Assembly (NCBI RefSeq): GCF_037126245.1
Contig: NZ_CP136925.1
Coordinates: 2,372,001-2,436,000 of the forward strand
Direction: 5' to 3'
Source of the DNA: Mangrovimonas cancribranchiae
Lineage (GTDB): Bacteria > Bacteroidota > Bacteroidia > Flavobacteriales > Flavobacteriaceae
Length of the DNA stretch: 64,000 nucleotides
The translations under genes and the position numbers were made by a program. This document shows positions 29,301 to 39,200 of this stretch, piece by piece. Below the pieces are notes generated by a model, which was not told the DNA's origin, made no database searches, and saw nothing but the letters and a program-made list of their open reading frames with translations. Each line of letters starts with the position of its first letter. The stretch's first letter is position 1.

Positions 29301-30233
29301 TATAGTAAAAGTTACATTATCGCCTTCACAAATTGTGGTATCTGATGCTGCTAGCGATGCTGTTGGTAAAGGGGTTACAATTAAATCAAATTCAACAATA
29401 GCATAACAATCAGTAATTCCTGAACTCACTTTAGCATAAACATGCTCTGGATTAGACGTGTTTACATAAAATCCAGCTAATGGATTAATCCCATCTGTAG
29501 CATCAGCTAAACTTGAAAAGTATTCAACAGTTTCATTAGCTAAATCGTTAGAAATACTACTACTTAAACTATTTAAGTCAAATACTCCTATATCTGGCGT
29601 AATACTACATTGTTTAACATCGCCTATTTCATTAGCTTCTGGCGGACTAGGAAATGCACCATCTCCTTGCATAGCAGAACCTGTCCATTGAATCTCGAAA
29701 GGCGTATCAGCTCCAGGAGCTAAATCATGAGGTCTGTCAATTACAATATAATAATATTCGCCAGCAAGAACATCTAACCAACGTACATAACCATTTCCAT
29801 TATCACCTGGTCCAGCTTGTGTTACCGTTGCTGTACTATTCATTCCTGTGTGATTATTGGATAAACCTGCCTGCTCTGGATTTGTGGTTGCACAACGAAT
29901 AGGAGATCCTAAGTTGGCACAATTTCTATTTGGCCCAAACACCCAAAAATCGTAATCGACAGCTAAATTTGGATCTTCTGGTATTAAATCGAATCCTAAT
30001 GTTCCATCTTGTACAATTTCAATTCTTAACCATATAGAATTATGCTCGTAACTTCCACAAGCATCTGAAAACTCTAAATCTCCATAGCCAGAGGCATTAG
30101 ACATAAAAGTTCCATTACCACAAACTGTAATAGCATCTACACAATCGTTTGGTTCTTGCGCATATAATTGTGTAAATATGCTTAAAAAAGCACTTAATAT
30201 AATATACTTTTTAATTGTATTCCCTTTCATCAT
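26331..30233 (-). CDS. T9SS type B cargo protein with seven Ig-like repeats
   Basis: This 1300-residue secreted protein has a signal peptide (ending QLYAQ near residue 26) and an N-terminal domain of about 180 residues that starts NDCVDAITVCGNGTF. A run of seven near-identical 66-residue repeats follows (consensus pieces PICEGDTLAALPTTS, NGVTGSWSPAIDN, TFTPDAGQCAVTETMEI), then several further Ig-like domains. The type B (gliding-motility-associated) C-terminal sorting domain includes FTPNDDSYNDTWNI and YDRYGKIITR. It would be exported through T9SS and stay surface-bound. It lies 92 bases downstream of the OmpA-family gene in the same direction. Confidence 0.88.
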   Translation of the reverse strand: MMKGNTIKKYIILSAFLSIFTQLYAQEPNDCVDAITVCGNGTFMSNASGYGDLEFSDACGSYEHNSIWLRIEIVQDGTLGFDLIPEDPNLAVDYDFWVFGPNRNCANLGSPIRCATTNPEQAGLSNNHTGMNSTATVTQAGPGDNGNGYVRWLDVLAGEYYYIVIDRPHDLAPGADTPFEIQWTGSAMQGDGAFPSPPEANEIGDVKQCSITPDIGVFDLNSLSSSISNDLANETVEYFSSLADATDGINPLAGFYVNTSNPEHVYAKVSSGITDCYAIVEFDLIVTPLPTASLAASDTTICEGDNVTFTITGTPYAAVHYTIDGGATQEVVLDDTGVASFVESPTADMTWQLEDTEVINYDGTVVCSEPLSETETVTVTPTIIPTFTQIDPICEGDTLATLPTTSDNGVTGSWSPAIDNTVTTTYTFTPDAGQCAVTETMEIIVNPIVTPTFTQVDPICEGDTLAALPTMSDNGVTGSWSPAIDNTVTTTYTFTPDAGQCAVTETMEIIVNPIVTPTFTPIDPICEGDTLAALPTTSNNGVTGSWSPAIDNTATTIYTFTPDAGQCAVTETMEIIVNPTVMPIFTPVDPVCEGEALAALPTISNNGITGSWSPAIDNTTTTTYTFTPDAGQCAVTETMEIIVNSGLIPEFTQIDPICEGDALAALPTTSNNGITGVWSPTMDNTTTTTYTFTPDAGQCAVTETMEIVVNPIVTPTFAQVVPICEGDTLAALPMTSDNGVTGSWSPAMDNTTTTTYTFTPDAGQCAVTETMEIVVNPIVIPTFTQVAPICEGDALAALPTTSNNGVTGSWSPAMDNTTTTIYTFTPDTGQCAVTETMEIQVSPIPTIDVTSLTECGTSGNGIYAFDLDAEVANILGSTQNISDFDVTFYEDSAATIEIIQNPYNNTVAYNQTIYVQITNNSSLCSEIFPFELYVEDAAMATMPNPVVVCDDDGLNDGFHEFDLTTLSAEVLNGQNAADYQVTYHETSQGAIDGTDLITNPETFVNSVANNQTIHIRVENVNIPNVCIATTSVDYTVSPVLTPVISSLDGTNTLCVDYLTDAVQNQVTLVSDLQGANYAYTWYLNGTEITGANQDTYVVNTNAPGLYTVSVTEIQNTANCDSDVSQPFEVFQSGQAVLVNVSQSDGLDANPSIIITVEGYGEYWFQLDDGPIVNNGGVFANVSIGEHTVYVYDMKTENPSCGVLTIEDINIVGYPKFFTPNDDSYNDTWNITAFEDQNSAQITIYDRYGKIITRIRPSGPGWDGTYKGEKVPSTDYWFVLTYVDDMSGQQKQFKSHFALKR
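27712..29100 (-). repeat. seven tandem repeats of about 198 bp inside a T9SS adhesin
   Basis: Seven units of 66 codons are nearly identical at the DNA level (for example the phrase CCTGCATCTGG with small variants recurs every 198 bases). The level of identity suggests recent expansion or gene-conversion-like homogenisation. Confidence 0.9.
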
Positions 30234-30325
30234 AGTATCTCAAAAAAATCATTTTAAAAGAATGACTTTTCCACTTTTCTTTAACGCATTGACTACCTAT
30301 TAAAGGTAATCAAAAAAAACTGTAT

Positions 30326-32194
30326 TTACTTAATAATCAAAAACTCAGAACGCCTGTTTAACGCATCTTCTTCTTTAGTACAATTAGATTTACAATCTAT
30401 TTTTGGTTCTGTACTTCCCATTCCTTTTGCAGATAATCTACTCTTATCTACTCCTTTTGAAATAAGGTATTGCATAGTTGACTGCGCACGTCTCTCGGAT
30501 AACTTTAAATTATAACTAGCACTTCCTTTGGTGTCGGTGTGGGATTTTACCTGAATATTCATATCAGGGTAATCGTTCATAATTTTAACTAATTTGTCTA
30601 GTTCTAAAGCACCTTGCGAGGTTATATTACTTTTATTAAACTCGAAATAAATATTTTCTAGTTTCACTTCGGTTTCAGTAATCATTTCGTTAATTGGCTT
30701 TAACGCTACCTCAACAATTATTTGCTCTCCTTTAGATTCATCAACAGTTACAGTTGCAGATTCAAAACCTTCTTTCACAACATTAAATGTGTAGTTGTTT
30801 TTACAATTTACCTGAAAATTTGTTTGACCATTTTTAGCTGTTTCCTGGGTAGCAAGAATGTTACTATCCTTATCTAAAATAGAGACGTTTGCTTGCGGTA
30901 TAATTTGATTAGTCGTTGCATCTTTCACAAAAGCAATAGCTTCGAATTGGCAAATAGGGGTTGCGCCATAAATATTATCTACTCCTGAACGATTTGAAGA
31001 AAAGTAGCCTATTTGCATTGCCGAGTTTAAACTAAAAGCAAAATCATCACTTTTAGTATTCACCCCGTTTCCCAAATTTATGGCGTTGTCATTTTTTGAT
31101 AGATCGACTTTAAAAATGTCTAACCCTCCAAAACCTTGTCTCCCACTTGAAGCAAAGTACAATATATGATTTTCACTAATAAACGGAAATCCTTCTTTTC
31201 CTGCTGTATTAACTCTTTCACCTAAATTTTCGGGTTCTCCATAAGAATTACCATTTACAGAAACTCTCCAGATATCTGTATCTCCTAACCCACCAGGCAT
31301 ATTAGATGCAAAATAAAGTGTTTTACCATCGCTACTTAAACTGGGGTGTGTTACGGAATATTCTGTACTATTAAATGGTAATGGTTCTATATTACTCCAC
31401 TTTCCATTTACTAAAGTCGCTTTAAAAAGTCCTTGTTGTCCAAGTTTAACCTTACTTCTTTTAAGTTTTTTGTACATTTTAGTGCTATGACCATCTCTTG
31501 CAAAAATCATAGTCTTACCATCTGTACTTAATGTTATTGGCCCATCGTGGTAAGGAGTGTTTAAGCCATTTTCTGCTTCTGGCTCGCTTAATGTACCATC
31601 GGAACTTCTAACAGACTTATAAATATCTAAATATGGTGATTTTGTCCAACTATCTTTCTTTCCACTTTCATCTCTTGCACTCACAAAATAAAGCACATTA
31701 TTATTTGATAAAACAGGTGCAAAATCGCTTTGATTTGAACTAATATCTTCTATCTCCTCTACTTCAAATAATTTCGATTTATCAGCTAACTGTGGAATAT
31801 AGTTAGGATTTTCTAAATGTGTTATTGCACGCTGATCTTTAGGCAATAGCTTAGCAAAAACATCCATTTGCTTGTTAGCTTCTTTATATTTTCCTTGCGA
31901 TTTTAAGGTTTGTGCATATCTAAAATACGTTTCGGCATCTTGCGATGTTTGTACCGCCTTAGCATACCATTTTGAAGCTTCTTCCACATTATACACATGA
32001 TAATAACTATCGGCCAATTGCTTATACACATGGGCATTACCTTCATGTTCTTCTACAAGTTTTAAATAAGCATCTATGGCATCGACGTATTGATACGTTT
32101 CAAAAAGCTTGTCGGCAGTTTCTATTTGATTATTTTGTGCAAAACCTAATGTTGCTATTAAGGCTGCACTTAAAAAACTATATATTTTTTTCAT
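30326..32194 (-). CDS. OmpA-family protein with TPR, beta-propeller and peptidoglycan-binding domains
   Basis: This 622-residue protein has a signal peptide (ending TLGFAQ). TPR-like helices span about residues 22-125, and WD40-like PD40 propeller repeats span about 155-410 (FAPVLSNNNVLYFVSAR, HPSLSSDGKTLYFASN). A carboxypeptidase-regulatory-like domain (about 415-500) and a C-terminal OmpA domain follow, with NIYFEFNKSNIT and the peptidoglycan-binding LSERRAQSTMQYL (about 505-622). It should sit in the outer membrane and grip the cell wall. PorE, an OmpA-family T9SS component, has the same kind of architecture. The gene follows the PorP/SprF gene after 20 bases. Confidence 0.88.
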   Translation of the reverse strand: MKKIYSFLSAALIATLGFAQNNQIETADKLFETYQYVDAIDAYLKLVEEHEGNAHVYKQLADSYYHVYNVEEASKWYAKAVQTSQDAETYFRYAQTLKSQGKYKEANKQMDVFAKLLPKDQRAITHLENPNYIPQLADKSKLFEVEEIEDISSNQSDFAPVLSNNNVLYFVSARDESGKKDSWTKSPYLDIYKSVRSSDGTLSEPEAENGLNTPYHDGPITLSTDGKTMIFARDGHSTKMYKKLKRSKVKLGQQGLFKATLVNGKWSNIEPLPFNSTEYSVTHPSLSSDGKTLYFASNMPGGLGDTDIWRVSVNGNSYGEPENLGERVNTAGKEGFPFISENHILYFASSGRQGFGGLDIFKVDLSKNDNAINLGNGVNTKSDDFAFSLNSAMQIGYFSSNRSGVDNIYGATPICQFEAIAFVKDATTNQIIPQANVSILDKDSNILATQETAKNGQTNFQVNCKNNYTFNVVKEGFESATVTVDESKGEQIIVEVALKPINEMITETEVKLENIYFEFNKSNITSQGALELDKLVKIMNDYPDMNIQVKSHTDTKGSASYNLKLSERRAQSTMQYLISKGVDKSRLSAKGMGSTEPKIDCKSNCTKEEDALNRRSEFLIIK

Positions 32195-32214
32195 TTTTTA
32201 AACACGTTTTAGAG

Positions 32215-33150
32215 TTAGAAGAATCTTGGTGAAACAGATACTTTTTTCGGGAAATTTAAATCGAATAAAATCATCACTTCATGCGATCCCGAAGTATATG
32301 CGTTTAGTTCAGACACAACATGATCGTACGCATATCCAATACGTAAACCTTGTGTAATTTCAAAATTAGCCATCCCACCAACAGAGTCATCTAGACGGTA
32401 GGTTGCACCAATTTCAAAACGGTCAAAGAATAATACGTTTGCAGAAACATCTAATGATGTTGGGGCATCGAAAGCTGACTTTAATAAGAAAGACGGCTTA
32501 AACTTTGTATTTTCTGATAAGTTGAACACATATCCTGCTGAAAGGAAATAGTGCATAACATCTGTACCATACTTATATTCTCCATTATTATTGCTAATGT
32601 CTAAATAGGTACTTTTTAACATATTTGGCACGGCAAAAGACACGTAATATTTATTGGTATAATAGAAGAATCCTGCGCCAATGTTTAAGTGTGTATTATT
32701 AGTGTTTTGGCTAAAAGCTTCATCATTTGCATCAACTACATAACCATTACCAATATCGCTAAACAGCCCTATTTTTTGAAAAGTGGCACCTGCTTTCATA
32801 CCTAACGCTAAACGGTGTTCACCACCAAGATTAAGCGTATAAGAGAAATCGGCATACACATTATTCTCTTCTACTGGACCAATTTTATCTGAAATAATAG
32901 AAAGCCCTAAGCCTACGTTTTTTCCTACTGGACTATGAGCAGAAAATGTAGCTGTTTTAGGAGCATCTGGAACATTTACCCACTGCGAACGGTATAATAA
33001 TCCTAAAGACAAGTTCTCTTTAGAACCGGCGTAGGCAGGGTTAATCACATTCATATTATACATGTATTGTGTATACTGCGGATCTTGCTGTGCTTGAGCA
33101 CTCACTAAAATGATAAGTGCAAAGGCTATTGTAAAATATAATTTCTTCAT
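32215..33150 (-). CDS. PorP/SprF-family outer-membrane protein
   Basis: This 311-residue protein has a signal peptide (ending VSAQAQ) followed directly by QDPQYTQYMYNMNVINPAYAG, the hallmark of the PorP/SprF family, and then a beta-barrel. SprF of Flavobacterium johnsoniae is needed to export SprB. Family members are commonly paired with large T9SS cargo carrying type B sorting domains, which is the arrangement here: the 2579-residue adhesin is immediately upstream. It most probably serves that adhesin. Confidence 0.92.
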   Translation of the reverse strand: MKKLYFTIAFALIILVSAQAQQDPQYTQYMYNMNVINPAYAGSKENLSLGLLYRSQWVNVPDAPKTATFSAHSPVGKNVGLGLSIISDKIGPVEENNVYADFSYTLNLGGEHRLALGMKAGATFQKIGLFSDIGNGYVVDANDEAFSQNTNNTHLNIGAGFFYYTNKYYVSFAVPNMLKSTYLDISNNNGEYKYGTDVMHYFLSAGYVFNLSENTKFKPSFLLKSAFDAPTSLDVSANVLFFDRFEIGATYRLDDSVGGMANFEITQGLRIGYAYDHVVSELNAYTSGSHEVMILFDLNFPKKVSVSPRFF

Positions 33151-33173
33151 TTGTATTTTATATTGCTTTTTGT

Positions 33174-33211
33174 TAAAAAAACCGCCTGTCTGTATTGTTT
33201 AAACAGACGGT
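33174..33211 (-). terminator. hairpin between adhesin and porP/sprF genes
   Basis: On the minus strand ACCGTCTGT pairs with ACAGAC and CGGT across a 3-base bulge, followed by a long T run. It may act as a partial terminator that lowers porP/sprF transcription relative to the adhesin. Confidence 0.6.
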
Positions 33212-33225
33212 CTTATCATTTATAA

Positions 33226-36200
33226 TTAGTGAGCTCTATTTATGAAAACCCATCCTGTTACCGAACTTCCATCGTCTTTTTTAATACTGTAGAAGTACGT
33301 ACCATCTGGTAAATCGTTACCGTCGTTAGTTTGTCCATGCCATTGGTTAGTGTACATGCCTTTATAACTAAATACTTCACGACCATTTCGGTTATAGATA
33401 AAGATATCTGTAACGCCAAAGCCTGTTAAGTCAAACGAATCGTTTTTACCATTTCCATCTGGTGAAATACCTCTTGGAATATCTCTACATGCCGAACGCT
33501 CAACCATGAAAGATGCTGTTGTAGAACAACCACCAAACATTACCTCTACTAAAATTTGAGTTGGTAAATTTAAGTTAGTGTTATTTGCATAAGTCGTTAC
33601 ATTAAATGTTTCAGCGTTATCTCCAATAGTATTTCCGTTAGCATCCATCCATGTAAATGATGCTTCACTTTCATTAAACGATCCATTAACTGCTGAAGCT
33701 GTTAACACATAATCGCTATTGTTACATTCGCCATTTATAACAACTTCTATATCGTCTAATATTGTAATATCAAACGTACTTACACTTCCTTCAATACAGT
33801 TAGCAATGTCTTGCACAACCTCATAAACAACAGTATAATTACCTACTGAACTTGAAGACACATTAATTTCTCCAGTTGAAGCATTAATTGACAAACCATT
33901 CTCTGCTGTAAAAGTCCCTCCTGTTGTAAATCCAGCATCAAGAATAGGTAATACCATTCCGCCATCGGCACAGTATAGGTCTTCTTCATATGTAAACCCA
34001 GTTACCGTTGTAGTGCTAGCTATAATTTCGATTGAAGCTGTATAAGTTCCCGCTTCGATACAAGTTACTGTATCTCCTTCAAAAGTGTAGGTTACATCAT
34101 GTATTCCTGATGATACCGAAGTTAAATCTACTTCTCCCGTTGCAGCATCAACCGTTACTGTTGTTGAACTAAATGTACCACCTGTTGTAAAACTAGTGTC
34201 TAATGAAGGTGTTGGATTTGTATCTAAATTACAATACGGACTTCCATTATAAGTAAACGTTAACGTTGGTGTAATTACTTCTACAATTTCTAATGATGTT
34301 GTATAGCTACCTGCTTCAGTACAAGTGGCTGCATCGCCATCAAACGTATAAGTAACATCGTGCATTCCTATTGTAGCTGTTGATAAATCTATCTCACCAG
34401 TTGCAGTATCAATAGTTAAAGTTGCTGAACTAAATGTCCCTCCTGTTGTAAACCCTTCTGACAATGTTGGTGTTGGGTTTTCACTATTTGCGCAATAGGA
34501 TGCTTCGTAAGTAAACGCTGATGTTGGTGTAATTACTGCAACAACTTCTATAGAGGTTGTATAATTACCTTCACCTATACAATTTGCTTCATCTCCTGTG
34601 AAGGTATACGTAATATCATGTGTTCCTACTGTTGCTGTTGATAAGTCTATCTCGCCAGTTGCAGCATCAACTGTAACTGTCGCTGAACTAAATATTCCGC
34701 CTGTTGTAAACCCAGCTTCTAATGTAGGCAATGGATTTGTACTATCGGCACAATAAGAGGCATCGTAAGAGAATGTTGTGATAGGGTCAACACCTTGAAT
34801 AAATTCAATACTTGCTGTGTATGTTCCTGAAGTCGTACACGTTTCTGCGTCACCATCAAAAGTATACGTTACATCATGTAACCCCGCAGTTGCAGAATCT
34901 AGATCTATTTCTCCTGTACTAGCGTCAACTGTTAGTGTTGCCGAGCTAAATGCACCTCCGGTTTCAAAACCATCTGCTAAAATTGGCATCGGGTTATTTT
35001 CTGCATTAGTACATGTTGCATCATAACTAAAGGTTAGTTCTGGTGAAAACGATTCGCTAACGACAACTTGTATTTCTGCTCTTGGACCTTCGCAACCGTT
35101 ATCTGAAACGTAAGCTACATAGTAACTAGTTGTTCCAGTAGTTGATGTGTCTGGCGTTGGTGCAGTTGTACTACCTGCTCCTCCTTGTGCATCTGTAAAC
35201 CACATGGTTGTATAAGTAGCAGAGGCAGTAACCGATAGTGCTTCGGCTGTATCACCTAAGCAATACTCTACTGGCGTCTCTACTGTTGGCGTTTCTCCTA
35301 CACCATTATAGGTTAATTCTATATCGTAAGAACAATAAGTTGTTTCCCAAGTAAACGTATACGCTCCTGGTTCTACAAAATTAGTTATGGTTGTGGTATT
35401 GTTTGTAGCATCATTGAATGTAACTACACTTGGATTATTTTCGTTAGGCACCCAAGTTCCTTGACCATTAGCTTCTAATAAAGCAGTCGCAGTATTACAA
35501 TCTACTTCAAAAGGTTCAGTAATTATTTCATTATTATATCTAACTTGAACATCATCAAGAAGGTTTCCTACATTGGTAGTACCTCCATCTGCTCTAAATA
35601 TAAATCTTGTAATATCCTGACCCTCTGGCACCTCGTATGATCCTGAGATAATTTCCCAGTCCCATCCGCCTAGGTTTTCTGTAACTAATTCATACGGTCC
35701 GCCTGGAGGTCCTGCAAATAATTGAAGGTTATTTCCTTCAAACCTAATAGCATGTGCGAAACTATAATCTAGTAATGTCGCTTCTGATGTATCAAACTCT
35801 CTATATAATCCTTTTAGTTCTGGATCGTTAGGGTCATAATCTTCTTCTGCTATTACTTGCACACATTGCCCGCCTTCGTAAGGGAAAAATCCTGCACCAT
35901 TTAAGGACATCCAAAACATTAAATTATTAAAGGTATCATAGTTTTGTCTCCAACCAGGAATAGGCTCTAAAGCGCTAATGTTTTGAACAATTCTGAATTC
36001 TGAAGAAACAGGCTCTTCAAAACCTCCATTTATAGCTAAATTCATACTACATGGATCTGAAGGCGTTGTTAAACACATATCAAACCTTCTGAAATGATTA
36101 TTGTCGCTATTGAGTGTTAAACGTAACTTGTAGTTTTGACCTACGGTTAACTGAGCTGAATACATGGCTATTAACACATTATCGTAAGTACACATCATTT

Positions 36201-39200
36201 CTACAAGATCGCCACCACCATTATCTTGGTAGAGTGTCATGGTCATTGCCGGGTAAGGCATGTCGCCACTTGTATAGTAAAAATTACCATCAAACCCTTT
36301 TACTTGTAATATATGTGCTGTTGATTCTGCTGTAAAATCGAACCAGACATCACGTTGATTAACACCCTCGCAACTCATGGCTTCTGGAGAGACCGAAGCA
36401 TTTAAAAAACTGACACGAGTTGTTGTGTTTTCACATGTATCACTATTAATAGGCAATGTTAACGCCGTAGAAACATCGTCATTTCTCACAAACACATAAG
36501 GTCCAGACCAATAACTCTGATCTTGATCGCTACATACAGCTCTCACAAAATACTCGTAAGTTGCTGCAGATAAATCGTTAAAATCGGCATCTGTTGGAGT
36601 GTAAGATGGTGTATTTACTATGGTTCCAGATTGCGGTACCGTTCCATTATCTACAGGTTGAATAGCTACTTCCCATTGTGATTCCGATCCAGCTGGTGTC
36701 CATGAGAATTGTGTAGTTGCACTAGATGTTAAATCTGTTGGTTGTGGGCACGTAGGCGTTCCACAAATAGCAGGGCCACTATACACAGTTCTTCTAGGAG
36801 TTAGTCCTGTAGGGCTTGAATAAACTAAATTGTCTTCACTATCATAAACGTCAAAATGATAATTAGCATATTGTGGTGCATAGCTACCAATAGTCCAAAA
36901 GTAAAGTGAGAATTCTACACCACTACACAAGTAAGCGAAGAATTCATCGCCATCTTCATTTCCTTCGAAAGGAAATACTTGAACAACTTGATTATTTTGT
37001 GTTAATTGTAATTCTGCAGAGATACCAGTATCACTACTTAGCACAAATTTGTATTGGCATTGATTATCTAAAGGACATTTTGTAGTTACTTGCAATGGCT
37101 CTGACCATGGACTATAATCGTTTCCACATTCGGATCTTACATAAACATCATACATACTTGAAGCAGTTAATCCTGTTATTGTAAACGGATTAGTATCTGC
37201 TGTATATAAATATTCTGGAGCAGTATCGCCTTCTGGAGCAGGTGTTCCTGCTGGTTGTACTGATATTTGCCATGGTTGTGTAGAACCATTAGCTTCCCAA
37301 CTTAAATCCATAGTTGTATCGGTAAGCGTATTTACATCAACCGATAGGTTAGTTACCTCTGTACAAATAGGTTCTTCCTCTATTATAACATTATCTATTA
37401 ATAACCCATTTCCTCTAGAAGTACCACCACCTGTATAGTACGGCACGTGGAATGCTATGTTAACATCGCCGCTAATATCTTGAAGATCGACTATTTTAAC
37501 GCGATATTCTTCGTTATTTATAATAACAGTATCGTCACTTGAGTCGTAAAGCACTGTTGTAAATTGATCTAAACTAGGGCCATTAGTTGATAACAACACC
37601 TCTAAATCCTCGATATAGTATTGGCTTAGAGCTCTATAATAAAAACGTAGTCTATGATTTTCTGTAATGGTTATTGTAGGTGAAATTAACCAGTCGTCGT
37701 TATTACCATTTGTTCCTGTAAAAGTGGCTGCCGACTGGTCACCTTCGTACACAAAATTAGCATTATCCGTATACCAGGTTTCTGTATCGCCATTTTCATC
37801 AAATACTGTCCAACAGCTATCAGATTCAGAATCTGAATCAAATGTTTCTATAAAAGGTGCGACATAAGACGTACAGGCTGTTTGAAATGCTATAGGTCCA
37901 AACCACTCGCTAACACCATTGGCATCGCAATTAGACTGAATATAAAACTCATAAGCTGTATCAGGTTCTAAATCTGTTGCTGAATAGCTCATTTCAGATA
38001 CTAAAGTTCCCCCTTCTGTTGGGGCCCCCATCCCTGCTTCTTGAACAACAGCATTCCATGAGGTTTCTTGGTAACCAGATTCCCATGAAAATTCGGCTCC
38101 TGTAGCACTTACTAAATCTAAAGAAGCGTTAAATGGTATTGGACACGGTGGCGCATCTGTAATACTTACATCATCAATATTTAATCTTGAAACTTGACCA
38201 GAAAGATCTGCTGGCAATCTAAAAGCAATATAAATGGTTCCTGTAGCCTCTATGATAACCGACTTTTCGATATAACTAGAATGTGTAAATACTTCTGATG
38301 GCACCACTACTGTGGTAAAACTAGAAGGGTTATCGTTTGTTGTAGACATTACCACCTCTAAACCATGTCGTGGTGGTGTAATAGCGCCTAAATTGAATAA
38401 GGTTTCGGCTCGGTATTTATATTTTAGTTCTTTAGCGCCATCAATATTTATTGCTGGTGAAATTAAATAAGAGTTTGGGCTTGCACCAAGTTTTGCAGTA
38501 TTTTCAGTTATATACCAGCCACCATTATCGGTATTCCAACAAAATTTTTGGGTATCGGGGTCTTCATCATCAAAACTCTCAAAAAATGGTGTATCATAAG
38601 ATGCACATAAGGTTGTGAAAGCTATTGGGCCAACCCATTCACTTTGGTCATCGGCTTCACAATAGGCTCTAACATAAAACTCATAACGCGTTCCTGGTTC
38701 TAGACCTGAAGCCATATAAGGTGCGTTTTGTGTAACTAGTTCGCCACTTCCTGTTGGCTCACCAGCTCCTAAGTCTTGAATAGCTAATTCCCATTGCGTT
38801 TCGTTTTCGCCTTGTGTCCAAAATAACCAAGCAGAGGTTTGCGTTACATTTAATGTAAATGGATTTGTTGGTACAGGACAAGTTGGTTTATCTTCGATAA
38901 CAACATCATCAATAGATATTCTAAACGCTGTTTCTTCGTTGTTAGGCTCGACAACCCAAGCAATATTAACATTACCCAAAATATCTACAGGAATATCAAT
39001 GGTAACTTCCTCAAAAGCCGTATTACTAATTTGAGTTTCTGGCAATATAACTGTTGTAAAATTATCTACACCAACTCCTGTAGTAGATAGTTTAATAGAA
39101 TAACTTGAAATTCCTTGAGTAGCTCGATGTTTATAACGTAAGCGTTTTTGAACACCATCGAAATTCACTTGTGGTGAGATATATAAATCATGATTTTGAC